Translations under genes and position numbers: made by a program | Notes under the pieces: generated by a model | Database searches by the model: none | Seen by the model: only the letters and a program-made list of their open reading frames with translations | What the model was told of the DNA's origin: nothing | Shown: in pieces, positions 37,081-46,342 of the stretch | Position numbering within the stretch: position 1 is the stretch's first letter | Layout: the number at the start of each line of letters is the position of its first letter | Origin: Gonatopus flavifemur | Lineage: Eukaryota; Arthropoda; Insecta; Hymenoptera; Dryinidae | NCBI GenBank assembly: GCA_018340375.1 | Contig: JAFFJZ010000003.1 | Span: forward strand, 23,064,001 to 23,128,000 | Reading direction: 5' to 3' | DNA length: 64,000 nucleotides

Positions 37081-37795
37081 ATTAGGCCGCTTCAAAAAAA
37101 ATGTTATTCATTTTTTCGGCTCTTACCCTCTCAAATGTTTCTATTTGATATGAAAAAAATTCTAACCAAAGATGAGCGCTGTAGCTCAACTCTGAGAGAT
37201 CGCTATTTTGATTTTAGTTTCCCATATATTTAACATGGGAAATATTTTTTTTCATTAAAATTAAATTTACACATGCTTCGCTCAATTTTTTACAAATAAT
37301 TATTGTATATTCTTCAAATTGAGTCTTCGAGCTTTTCAAGACTGAGTAAGAACGGATGATTATCATAACAAGAAGATTAGTTACAGCCATTTGGAAATTG
37401 CTGAATTTACCAATTTAGCTAATTTTTGTATCCGTCAAAATTTTTCCAGGAATTTGCCCAGGTGGAAAGAAATGTCCACAAATGTATACAATTGTACAAA
37501 TTGAAGAGTTTCTTCTGAATATACTATACAATACTTCATTGTATGTCCCACCCATACAACTTGGGTAGTAAATGGGCCCGCAGATCGCAAGCTGTTGAAT
37601 AGCAGCTAAAAGTCTTGCATTGAGAGATTTCAAATGACACTTCTCAATCTTTTGTAGCAATACCAGTTCACCGTGGAGTAGAAATCGCCCAAATCTCTAC
37701 AGAATTTTATACATCGGAAAAATCCGCAATCTGGTGAAAAATTAGCAGTCGCGTACCGAGGGGAGACGGATCGCACCCCAGTACCAGACCTTCTT

Positions 37796-37940
37796 CCCGA
37801 GTAGAAGGCCTGGTTAACTAGCCAAAAACTGGACGCTTGCAAGTGCCTCGTAGGGTTCTGGCGAGCTACTTGCAAGTGTCTAGTATCTGACTAGTTAAGC
37901 GTGACAAAACGGGTCAATAACTAGAGCATTTCTACTTGGG
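37796..37940. mobile_element. Small MITE with CCCGAGTAGAAGG ends
   Basis: CCCGAGTAGAAGGCCTGGTT at the left pairs with the complement of the right end, CCCAAGTAGAAATGCTCTAG. ACTAG words and two CTTGCAAGTG palindromes lie inside. It is non-coding and about 145 bp, though pairing may extend outward by 20-30 bases. Confidence 0.65.
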
Positions 37941-38516
37941 CTGGTATCGAGTACCAGGTTCAAGGGGATGCCAAATTTTGAATCTGGCTAAATAGAAAAG
38001 TAGCTTATTTAGCTTAGTGAAGTCAAAGAGGTGCTCAACCGTTGAGTCCACCCCGAGGAGTGCCATGTAACCACGGTACGCCACTGCGTAAAGAATTCCC
38101 TGCAAATAGACCTCAAAATACTTGATCGTATTCTCGGGGTGAATACTTTTAATTGTAACATCTTGCTTAGTTCGCCATCCTTCGAACAGTGACAAATTAT
38201 TGACTCTGTTAGCAAAGGATTTGCTGTTTTGACAAAAAGTTATGAAGCGGAATCACATTTTGTTGTCTCAGAAAAGCTTGTTTCCTCCATGTAACACAAT
38301 CTGCTAGAACGGAATGACAATTGAACCTCAGTGTGGCGATCGCATTTCTATATAGAGAACAAAGTTCTTAATGTATCCATTTCAAATTTTTCTAGTCCCA
38401 AACGAATTCATTATGAACTTTTTCTAAACTGATGTGCTGTGTGAGATTGATTTTTTCACAAAATATCATATGTTGTGAGTTACCATGCAATTATGATTCA
38501 AAAAGAACCCATGCAG

Positions 38517-39274
38517 GTATTGCCAAGACTGAACAAAACCTAAGCTCGTCCCAAGGTTGGCGCATGTGTCAGAAACAAACCTCCGTGAAGAACAATTGTC
38601 CCAATATTGTTCCATGATTGTCCCGTTGTTCTCAATAGATAGTCAAGCATGGTACATTTGTTAATATTTTTGAAATGATCACTACGTTTGGTACAAGCTT
38701 GGCACAAGTGTAGAAATCGAGCATCCGTTGAGAACAATTGTGCCAATATTGCCCACGTGAGTGGAAAAATGTTTATAAATATTGATTGAATTTTGAATCC
38801 ACAATGGCTGAAGACTTGGGAATAACCATCGGGCCAGGGCTGGCCCGATTTTCCTGCCATAACTGATCCTGCATACTATAGTTTAGTTTGAGCATAATTC
38901 AACAACAAAATCAAAATTGATTGAAATATCAAAGAACGCAAATTTTCCAATGATCATACAAGCTTGTCCCAGTCTGGTCACATTTTTTCTATCGTTTAAT
39001 TTAAGATAATTCATGTACGGTATTCTGAGGGAGAAAGTCATGAACTGAAATATGGATCAATAACTTTTTTCATCCATATCTGCGATCAAAGAAGCATTGG
39101 TTGATGCTCGGTAAATGAATTGGACCGGGCCTGGCAAAACCACTGGTCCAAGCTTGTCCTGATCTTATCATTCCCAAGCCTGGGCCAAGTTTGGTGAATT
39201 GTTCAAGACAAGTCTCGGCAGGTCTTGTGCCAGGCTTGGTCCATCATTGGGCCATTGGTCCATACACGCATGGG
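38517..39274 (-). mobile_element. Family A repeat copy 3 (inverted relative to copy 2)
   Basis: The complement begins CCCATGCGTGTATGGACC and ends GCAATACCTGCATGGGT. It follows the 28131-28818 copy throughout, with about 70 extra bases near the GTACCAAACGTAGTG region and another insertion near 38985-39050. By eye the two agree at most positions. No transposase is seen. Confidence 0.75.
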
Positions 39275-39484
39275 AAGAAGATAGATCAATTCACTTTGTT
39301 TTTCAGCTCTTTCCAAATACTACCGTGTCTCTCGATCAACTCAACTACTCTCTTAAGAAAAAACGAAGTATTCCAATATATTGTTCAGAGGAGAATACAA
39401 TTCAGATCTCATTTGCCATTTTCAGCTTAGGAATTTTCAATAAGAAACTAGCTGCATGAGAACGTTTGCTCTACTTGCGAAATG

Positions 39485-39509
39485 ATGAATGAATGAATGA
39501 ATGAATGAA
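39485..39509. repeat. (GAAT)n microsatellite
   Basis: Six GAAT units in tandem. Confidence 0.9.
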
Positions 39510-39963
39510 ACATACAAACACGATTATCACCACACGTGAGTACACGAAATATTCTAATGCAACCAGTTCTTCGAATGATCGCATGAATGAATATCAGTTT
39601 AATTCTACGTAGCGTTTTAGAGATAAATTTGAACACAAAATACATGATAAAGTTTAAAGTTTCCAATCAAAATTGTTAGTTGTCTACTTCTCCGGATGAG
39701 AAACTGCTCACAAATACACTCACATTGTATTCAACTTTCAAATAGAAATCAAATGTTTTCGCTGCTCGCATAGTGGTTTTACAAAGTCAAATCGAAACAG
39801 AAGAATTTATTTGATACGGAAAGTTCGAACAATTGTATATATGCGATTCTATGCAACTATACAAAGACTCACGAAAGTTGGAGATGATATAATAGGTACT
39901 TGAATGATCAATATGAAACGATGCAGATTATTCCGTCATTACATGCGTTCTTTGAATACAGTA

Positions 39964-40181
39964 CACTGAAAAAAAAATTTCATCAAACCGAATAAATAGC
40001 TTATTTGTCCTCTCTTCATAAAATATTTCTTAGGATTATTGAAATATTTCATCGAATCAAATAATCGTATGCTTGTCCCAAATAAATTGGTCATCCAAAT
40101 AAATAATTTATTCGCCACAAGTAATCAGTTTTCGCATCTAAATGAATATTTAATTCCTACAAATAAATATTTTTTCCAGGG
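39964..40181. mobile_element. CACTGAAAAA MITE with TA duplication
   Basis: The ends CACTGAAAAAAAAATTTCAT and the complement CCCTGGAAAAAATATTTATT are flanked by TA at 39962-39963 and 40182-40183. The interior repeats AAATAAAT/ATTTATT words. The 69-codon frame from 40039 overlaps the element and is not a gene. Confidence 0.7.
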
Positions 40182-40259
40182 TAACTTTGCCGAATTAACA
40201 ATCGATGAAAAACAATCTGTTGGGTTCCTTTTTATCATAAAAATATAAAAGAAAACGGT

Positions 40260-41620
40260 GAAAATTCAGAGTCGACGCATTTGGGTCTTGTGAGCGAACG
40301 TTATGAATATGAATTGTTTATTCACATGTACATCAAGGATGATCATAAACGCCCTCAAGTTACGAGGGGACGTTTGTCAACTCGGTGCGAGACTTTTCAA
40401 TCTCCTACCGTCTGACCATAGCGGTATTCATCTACTGTAACAACCTCGTACGAAAATCATCCTCCGTGAATGCTTTTCAATCCCTTCAAAGATTGAAACA
40501 GCTTCAGTATCTTGTTAATATCTCTCTCGATGACTGAGGTATTTTTCATCTATCGAGCAACTCAATGAAAAAAATAATTCGCGGAAAGTAATTCAAATAC
40601 CAATATAGAATTTATTGTTGAGAATTAATTTATGTTCAAAACTGACACTGGGAGGAAAAAAATTTCATTGATTATTGAACAGATGGGAAATTTGATCGCG
40701 CTAATTCCAAATAAATTTCATTTCTTACAGTTAAATTTGCTGTTCTCGTCTGATGAACTGTTTCATCCACATTTCAGACATATGGACTTTTATTTACGTC
40801 AACCAAAATTCCGATGAGACGATGGAGCCAGCTGGGAGAAGAACTAATTTCGTACAATCTTTTCCCTTCTATCACAGAAGATACACTCGTTTTTGTTTTG
40901 AATTATTCGTATGAAAATATGTAAGAAATACCGAATTATATATGAATAAAGTACTTTTTTAATCAACTGTGCTTTTATGGAATTGTACACATTCGATATA
41001 GAATGTGTATTGGTCCAATGCGACTATGTAGAACACGTCAATAAAATTTCACGGCTACAACTTTTGACTGAACGAAAATTGCCATCTATCTGACAATGTA
41101 TCGCCACTTGTAGTTTGCACATTCAAAGTATACGTAAGTGTAGGTATAAGGCGCTCGAGAACAAGAGGCAATCCCTTCGATATTTCACAGACAATTGTAC
41201 GTTTGTTTCCTTTCACACGAAGCCGTATACTACAAGTGAGCCTGTTAGAAGGGAATCGGAAGCATCAACAAGTATCGTGAAATCAATAGATTCGATACTG
41301 GAAATATAAATTCCATGTACATCGAGGTATTGTAAGCGATAGTAATTTTAACAAACGGTTGCGTCGTATTTGATAAGGCGATAGGATAACAGAATTCCAA
41401 TATGATTGAACGAAGATTACATTAAATTGATGAATAGTTCAATCCATTCAACTTGTACGTCAATCTTCTTAGTTTTCAATTTTGCGAATAATACAGGATT
41501 ATTATACCTGGTTAAAAATTTGTTGTTCAAACTTTTTTCTTGTGCAACAGGAACAGGGCTGGGCAAAGTACTGCAAAAAATGTATTTCAAATATAAAATA
41601 CAAATTACTCCAAAAAATGG
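40260..41620. other. No gene recognised
   Basis: AT-rich DNA with short frames (64 codons at 41115-41309; the start of a 125-codon frame at 41406). Neither has a recognisable domain. Confidence 0.4.
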
Positions 41621-41627
41621 CAGAACA

Positions 41628-41836
41628 AGAAATCTATTCTTTATTTCTCTATTCCTAAATATCTCTATTCACACAAATCTCTATCATTTTCAATATTCAT
41701 TAGATATAGATGTTTTTTGTTTTATATATAAAAGAATAGAGATTCGTGAGAATAGAGATATATCTAGAATCACTTATATTTGAGAATAGACATCTTTATC
41801 TTGAGAATAGAAATTTCCCATAAAATTTTTTACAGT
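41628..41836. mobile_element. Hairpin with repeated ATCTCTATTC / GAATAGAGAT
   Basis: Four TCTCTATTC-like words on the left half face GAATAGAGAT-like words on the right half. The right edge is TTTTTTACAGTG followed by TA, the end type of the CACTGTAAAAA MITEs. The left end is unclear. Confidence 0.5.
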
Positions 41837-42095
41837 GTATATTACTATTTAACGAATCTTCAAATTGCTCTTCTCCCAGTGTACCGAAAAAGAACTTTTC
41901 AGATTGTTTTGAGCATTGGGAAAAACGTTACTAGAGTAGGGATTACTTTGAAGGCGCCGGAATTGATTTAGAAGAATGAATGAAGATTTTTTATTCACCT
42001 TATCCCTCTGGATCTTCTGGTCTTGTTCGGAACATTTTTAATATTCCTCTTGTATTTTTGAAAACAGGACGCCCGCGATACCACAAATAGCCTAC

Positions 42096-42360
42096 ACTGT
42101 TAGAAATTTCTGCATGAAGTTTCAATCACATGTGATAGAAGCAATTTCCACTCACGTGATTGAAAAAGTTTTTGAAATTTCAATTACCTTTGAATGAAAA
42201 TGCAATTATTAGACTGTACTATTATGGGTGATGTAATATAGCAAAAATTGAAAATTCTAGTGCATGTGATTGAATCCTAATTCAATCACTAAGAATTGGA
42301 AATTTAATTTACAAGTGGACTTGAATAATGAATGAAAATTCAAGAAATTTTCAGCAGTGT
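42096..42360. mobile_element. CACTG MITE with TCAATCAC repeats, TA duplication
   Basis: The ends are CACTGTTAGAAATTTCTG and the complement CACTGCTGAAAATTTCTTGA, flanked by TA at 42094-42095 and 42361-42362. TTCAATCACATGTGAT-type words recur inside in both orientations. It is non-coding. Confidence 0.8.
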
Positions 42361-42468
42361 ACTCAAATGTGCTATGATTATTTTGTGAGTGTGTCAGGAA
42401 TGAGCAAATGAGATTATTTATATTCTCAATGAATTCGTTAAGTTATTTTATGAATATGCAGAATATAT

Positions 42469-42724
42469 ACACTGAGAAAACAGATATCTCGAAAAATACC
42501 ATAATTTATGGATTTTTGGCGTTGGTCTGACCCGAGTCAAAATATTTACGTGAACGAACCTCTAAAAGTCCTATAATTTCTTGGACTTTTATAGAGAAGT
42601 ATGATACCTTCCTCATTAAAGTCCCAGGTGTTATGGTACTTTTAGAGGTATCTTCACGTAAATATTTGGACTCGGTTTAGACGAACGCCAAAAATCCATA
42701 AATTATGATATTTTTCGAGATACC
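42469..42724. mobile_element. MITE copy A of the palindrome, right TIR lost
   Basis: From 42485 to about 42723 it is identical by eye to copy B at 43000-43267, in the same orientation. Its left end is a slightly diverged TIR (ACACTGAGAAAACAGATATC). At its right end the terminal bases are missing, and the inverted gene duplication starts directly after GAGATAC. Imperfect outer TIRs and inner pairing (ATAATTTATGGATTTTTGGCG against its complement) make it a hairpin. Confidence 0.85.
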
Positions 42725-42817
42725 TGTGATTCCCATAAGTTCTTCTCCAAGTGAATATTCACATTCGCTCGCAATAATTAATCCTATTAAAATACAAATC
42801 AATATTTCCAACTTCAT
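42677..42817 (-). pseudogene. Chimeric partial copy of the secreted-protein gene (46 codons)
   Basis: The ATG at 42817-42815 starts the exact inverted copy of the first 31 codons of the gene at 43450, including its whole signal peptide. At 42724 the match stops and the frame runs into MITE copy A, adding GISKNIIIYGFLAFV before a TAA at 42679-42677. Upstream it keeps its own TATA box (42870-42863) and initiator. It would encode a secretory signal plus a short tail and lacks the cysteine domain. Whether it is expressed cannot be read from sequence. I treat it as a broken duplicate. Confidence 0.7.
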
Positions 42818-42862
42818 TCTTGATAATTTCTCGACTGAGTGAATCAATCATTCAATTCCTTC

Positions 42863-42870
42863 TATTTATA
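42863..42870 (-). promoter_or_regulatory. TATA box of the inverted copy
   Basis: The exact mirror of the TATAAATA at 43397-43404, firing leftward. Confidence 0.6.
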
Positions 42871-42999
42871 CCTCGAATTAGATAAATAAACCCACATTCG
42901 ATAACGTTTTTTCTAGTCGAATGAATATATGCACATATTTGCTCAAGCAATGCTAAGAACGTATTTGAAGAATCCTACGAACGACTATATCGAATAATT

Positions 43000-43267
43000 A
43001 CACGGAGAAAAAGGTATCTCGAAAAATACCATAATTTATGGATTTTTGGCGTTGGTCTGACCCGAGTCAAAATATTTACGTGAACGAACCTCTAAAAGTC
43101 CTATAATTTCTTGGACTTTTATAGAGAAGTATGATACCTTCCTCATTAAAGTCCCAGGTGTTATGGTACTTTTAGAGGTATCTTCACGTAAATATTTGGA
43201 CTCGGTTTAGACGAACGCCAAAAATCCATAAATTATGATATTTTTCGAGATACCTTTTTCTCCGTGT
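43000..43267. mobile_element. MITE copy B at the palindrome centre
   Basis: Complete TIRs ACACGGAGAAAAAGGTATCT and AGATACCTTTTTCTCCGTGT bound a 268-bp hairpin-forming element with no coding capacity. Its flanks are part of the palindrome, so a target duplication cannot be told from the symmetry. It sits about 130 bases upstream of both TATA boxes. Confidence 0.88.
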
Positions 43268-43396
43268 AATTATTCGATATAGTCGTTCGTAGGATTCTTC
43301 AAATACGTTCTTAGCATTGCTTGAGCAAATATGTGCATATATTCATTCGACTAGAAAAAACGTTATCGAATGTGGGTTTATTTATCTAATTCGAGG

Positions 43397-43433
43397 TATA
43401 AATAGAAGGAATTGAATGATTGATTCACTCAGT
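43397..43433 (+). promoter_or_regulatory. Core promoter: TATA box and TCAGT initiator
   Basis: TATAAATA at 43397-43404 is followed at 43429-43433 by TCAGT, the arthropod initiator consensus, placing a start site near 43431. That spacing of about 34 bases is slightly longer than the usual 30-31, so TTCACT just upstream could be used instead. The first ATG of the long frame follows within 20 bases, giving a very short leader. Confidence 0.6.
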
Positions 43434-43449
43434 CGAGAAATTATCAAGA

Positions 43450-43920
43450 ATGAAGTTGGAAATATTGATTTGTATTTTAATAGGATTAATTATTGCGAGC
43501 GAATGTGAATATTCACTTGGAGAAGAACTTATGGGAATCACAGAGCAGGTAAATCAATCTGAAGTTGGTCAACGCAGTGACGTGAAGAAACGGCATGTGA
43601 GATTCAACGATGATTCGCTTAGTGTCTTTAGCACTACACCTGTGCCTCGTGATGATGAGATTTCTGTTAGCTGCGTGAGAAAATATGTGGTGTGTAAAAA
43701 TGGATCTGGGTACTTGTACACTCCTTTTTTGCCAAAATGCGACCCATTATCCTGCAGCTACATTTATCAAGTTGTGAGAACGGCTTTACTCGAATCAGAT
43801 CCGAATAAAAAGCTTGTAGCCGCAAGAATAGCTAATCACTTGAAAGTTACTATAAGATATCCAGAGAATTACTCGGAGTCAATAAATTTGAGATCAACCG
43901 AATTCATGGGACACCAATAA
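43450..43920 (+). CDS. Secreted cysteine-containing protein, 156 residues, unknown function
   Basis: I chose the ATG at 43450; the frame is open a further 30 bases upstream but only from a TTG. Residues 1-17 (MKLEILICILIGLIIAS) are a classic signal peptide with a probable cleavage near residues 17-20. The mature part has a basic KKRHVR at 46-51 that could be a proprotein-convertase site. Four cysteines lie at 75, 82, 97 and 102 (C-X6-C-X14-C-X4-C), with one more at 19. N-glycosylation sequons lie at 35, 84 and 140. There is no transmembrane segment. I recognise no family. Codon use and the flanking TATA and AATAAA support a real host gene, apparently with an intronless coding region. Its 5' end lies in the palindrome. 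A secreted peptide precursor, venom-like or salivary protein is possible, but nothing in the sequence shows it. Confidence 0.7.
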   Translation: MKLEILICILIGLIIASECEYSLGEELMGITEQVNQSEVGQRSDVKKRHVRFNDDSLSVFSTTPVPRDDEISVSCVRKYVVCKNGSGYLYTPFLPKCDPLSCSYIYQVVRTALLESDPNKKLVAARIANHLKVTIRYPENYSESINLRSTEFMGHQ

Positions 43921-43940
43921 CAACTCATCATCTACTCATT

Positions 43941-44022
43941 GTAAGATTACTAAATTTCTATCGAATTTCTTTCAATAAGTATGCTCAGAAAAACAGATTT
44001 CCTTATTATTATTTTCTTTCAG
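43941..44022 (+). other. Possible 3'-UTR intron of the secreted-protein gene
   Basis: GTAAGATTAC after the stop codon makes a good 5' splice site, and a pyrimidine-rich ATTATTTTCTTTCAG ends at 44022. The 82-base size is usual for insect introns. It lies wholly in the 3' UTR and would not change the protein. Confidence 0.4.
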
Positions 44023-44090
44023 CATTTTCTTCAGCAGAATCAAATCCTACAACAGCATTGTGAAGTGGTGTTTTCAAACTTCATCGAATG

Positions 44091-44096
44091 AATAAA
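44091..44096 (+). terminator. Polyadenylation signal AATAAA
   Basis: A canonical AATAAA lies 171 bases after the stop codon of the secreted-protein gene, in a plausible 3' UTR. Confidence 0.6.
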
Positions 44097-44244
44097 AGCA
44101 AAATTCCTGAAGAAAATTCACTTCTCTGTACAAGGCTGTCATAGTGTTTTGCAGCAACTGAGTTACCGAACTGATGCTCTATTGATATAGTATATTACAC
44201 ACCTAGGGCAATAAAATAAGAAATGGCTATGATCACATGTAATT

Positions 44245-44318
44245 GTCGGGCGAGGCGAAGCCTTTTTTTTCTCCTCGACGGAAAGTTGCCATTTTCCGCC
44301 CGGAGGGGAAAAAAAATA
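44245..44318. repeat. GC-rich island with homopolymer runs
   Basis: GTCGGGCGAGGCGAAGCC, a T8 tract, CTCCTCGACGG, CCGCCCGGAGGGG and an A7 tract lie within 74 bases of otherwise AT-rich DNA. Short complementary words can pair (CGAGG/CCTCG and CGGGCG/CGCCCG). I cannot assign it to an element. Confidence 0.5.
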
Positions 44319-44319
44319 T

Positions 44320-44715
44320 TTAAATCATTATTATATCATATTTAATGCTTGGAATCATGTAAAAAGGCTTTAATTGATACATCATGGTGTACGCTGTATA
44401 ACATCGCATTGATTAGATATACCTGTCCAATTCCGGAAAAATATAAAAATTTCTTGCTATGAATCGATTGTAATGAACTTAGGTCGAAAGTAATCCTCGA
44501 TGTCTGAGGCTGCGACTATTTGTTCTGTACCCGATTTCTTTGTTTACCTACCAGCAGAGTCACATACATCCATGTTTTATATACACTGACAAAAATTATT
44601 TTGTTGAAATGTGAACAGCAAAAGGAATTTTTTATCCCAATAGAATTTTCGTTCTGTCAAAAAAATGTTTTCGTTGGGATAATAACATTTCTTTTATCAC
44701 AAGAGAAGATGTTAC
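44320..44715. other. No gene recognised
   Basis: AT-rich stretch. The words ACACTGACAAAAATTATTTTG at about 44584 resemble a MITE end without a clear partner. Confidence 0.35.
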
Positions 44716-44717
44716 TA

Positions 44718-45741
44718 CCCTAGTGGAAATTTCTTCCAGCAAATGATGAGGCACTGATCAGTTTTCCATTTTACTGATCAGGGACTGATCAGCAAACTCA
44801 CAAGTTTCCGACAAAGGGTGTAACGCTCTGACTAATGAGAAACTGATTGGAAAAACTGAGCAGATATCAGCGAGTAACCGATGAGAGACTGATCAGTAGT
44901 TGACGAGGTATTTGTGAGTAACTAACGAAGCATTTATTATCCACAAAAATGCAGGTTATATCAATGAAGATGTGAAATTATGGTAATAAATTGATGATTT
45001 TTCACTCAAATAATAATTTATGTTCTTGTATAAGACGTTTCTAAGGATTCAAAAGGAGATTTTTATCAAAAGCCCGTAAGAAAAATTTTCCTAAACCTTT
45101 TTTTAGATCAAATCTAGGAGTTTTTGTCAAGGACAAAAAATATATAAAACCATATGTATGGTGTTTCCACCTCAATCATGAGATATCATGAGATAATATT
45201 AAAGTTACTATACTTACTCATAATAAATAATAAAACTATATTATTTTACAACGAGAAAGAATTATACATATTACAATCCATCTCTTTGTATACGATAACC
45301 TTACAAAATCTAATAATTTCTAAGATAGCTCTGTTATGTGCATATACTCTTCATAATTATTGAGATTAGATTACATTGATTTGATACAGCAAAACCAGGA
45401 TCAAATAATTCGAACCAATTCAATTCAATTTCTTTGAAATACTTCGAATTTTGGTCGAGACATATATCTTAAATAAGTGTACTTTGTCAATTGAAATATA
45501 TCACTTCAATAACAATTAATATGTTCTTTGAACCGAATTTTTATTATAAACATTCACGCTATCAATGTGTCTTGTGAATAAAGGCAATAACTTGTCAGAA
45601 TTTGATCAGTTTTATATGAATTTTAATAATCATATTAGACAAATCAGTTCCCAATGAGTTAGTGATCAGTTTTTTCCGATTAGTTTATTCTTATCAGTAC
45701 CTCATCGGTGATAGGGAAAACTGATGATATTTCTACTAGGG
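44718..45741. mobile_element. 1-kb non-autonomous TIR element with CTGATCAG subterminal repeats
   Basis: The ends CCCTAGTGGAAATTTCTTCC and the complement CCCTAGTAGAAATATCATCA are flanked by TA at 44716-44717 and 45742-45743. Copies of the palindrome ACTGATCAG crowd the left 180 bases, and AGTGATCAGTTTTTTCC with ATCAGTACCTCATCGGTGA lies near the right end. Such subterminal arrays often bind transposase. The 600-base AT-rich core holds no transposase. Confidence 0.82.
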
Positions 45742-45869
45742 TATCTCACTCTCGAATGCGGACAAAACAAGTTCATTATGCAGCGTAAGAATCTTTCTAA
45801 ATAAGCGAAGCGAATTCTTCTGGTTACACCTCTCACCTAATTCAAATCGATTGTTGAGTAGAATACACA

Positions 45870-45943
45870 CCCACGTAGCACCAATGTTCTCGCAGAAAGA
45901 GCGTTCTGAAAGATATCTTTTAGAAGCCTTTGTGCTATGTGGG
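45870..45943. mobile_element. KATATCTT-family miniature copy
   Basis: CCCACGTAGCACCAATG and the complement CCCACATAGCACAAAGGC enclose AAAGATATCTTTTAGAAG. At 74 bp it is the smallest derivative of the family in the window. Confidence 0.65.
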
Positions 45944-46342
45944 CAATTAGTCGGTTCAAAGCTCTAATTATCGTCGATGCCTCACAATGACTCGCCGAGT
46001 CGAACGAATTCAATACTTTCTATATCCCTTTCCTTGTACCTTCCCAACTTTCCGACGTGTTTTAAATACACAAGAATGTGCCAAATAGATTCGGAAAGTA
46101 TTGCACGAAGAACACCTTCCTCTAGAACCATCGGAAGTCACAAAGTCACCGGAAAATTCAACTGCGGTAATGCATTTGAATTAGATGCATATCGACGAAA
46201 TGTCCAAAGTCAGTGCTCTAAAGAAAGTTGAGAACTTCTTGATGTAACAATCGTTTATTCGGTTCGGCCCAATGATTTAATCTTATGAAGTGATTTAGAA
46301 TTTCAAATGTACGAGAGTTGAATCCCTTGAATGTTATTATTA

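Larger units (their letters stand above)
42724..43543. repeat. 820-bp palindrome: inverted duplication of gene 5' end around a MITE
   Basis: Positions p and 86267-p are complementary from 42724-42999 against 43268-43543, with no mismatch seen over 276 bases. The spacer is MITE B. The arms contain about 180 bases of promoter and leader and 94 bases of coding sequence. Symmetry breaks at 43544 (A) against 42723 (C). Perfect arms mean a very recent event, gene conversion, or an assembly artefact. Confidence 0.9.

Noticed and set aside
28131..39274. Initial idea that the CAAGCTTGG-rich tracts were CRISPR-like regularly spaced repeats
   Set aside because: Spacing is irregular, units are degenerate and occur in both orientations, and the tracts have transposon-like ends.
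41406..41783. 125-codon open frame
   Set aside because: It runs through the ATCTCTATTC hairpin at 41628-41836, and the remainder has no recognisable feature.
43420..43449. Ten-codon upstream extension of the secreted-protein frame
   Set aside because: It would need a TTG start and would place charged residues before the signal peptide. The ATG at 43450 gives a standard signal sequence.
43544..43671. Possible coding intron starting at CAG|GTAAAT in the secreted-protein gene
   Set aside because: The frame is open throughout and the only nearby acceptor would remove acidic and basic segments. Intronless reading is simpler.
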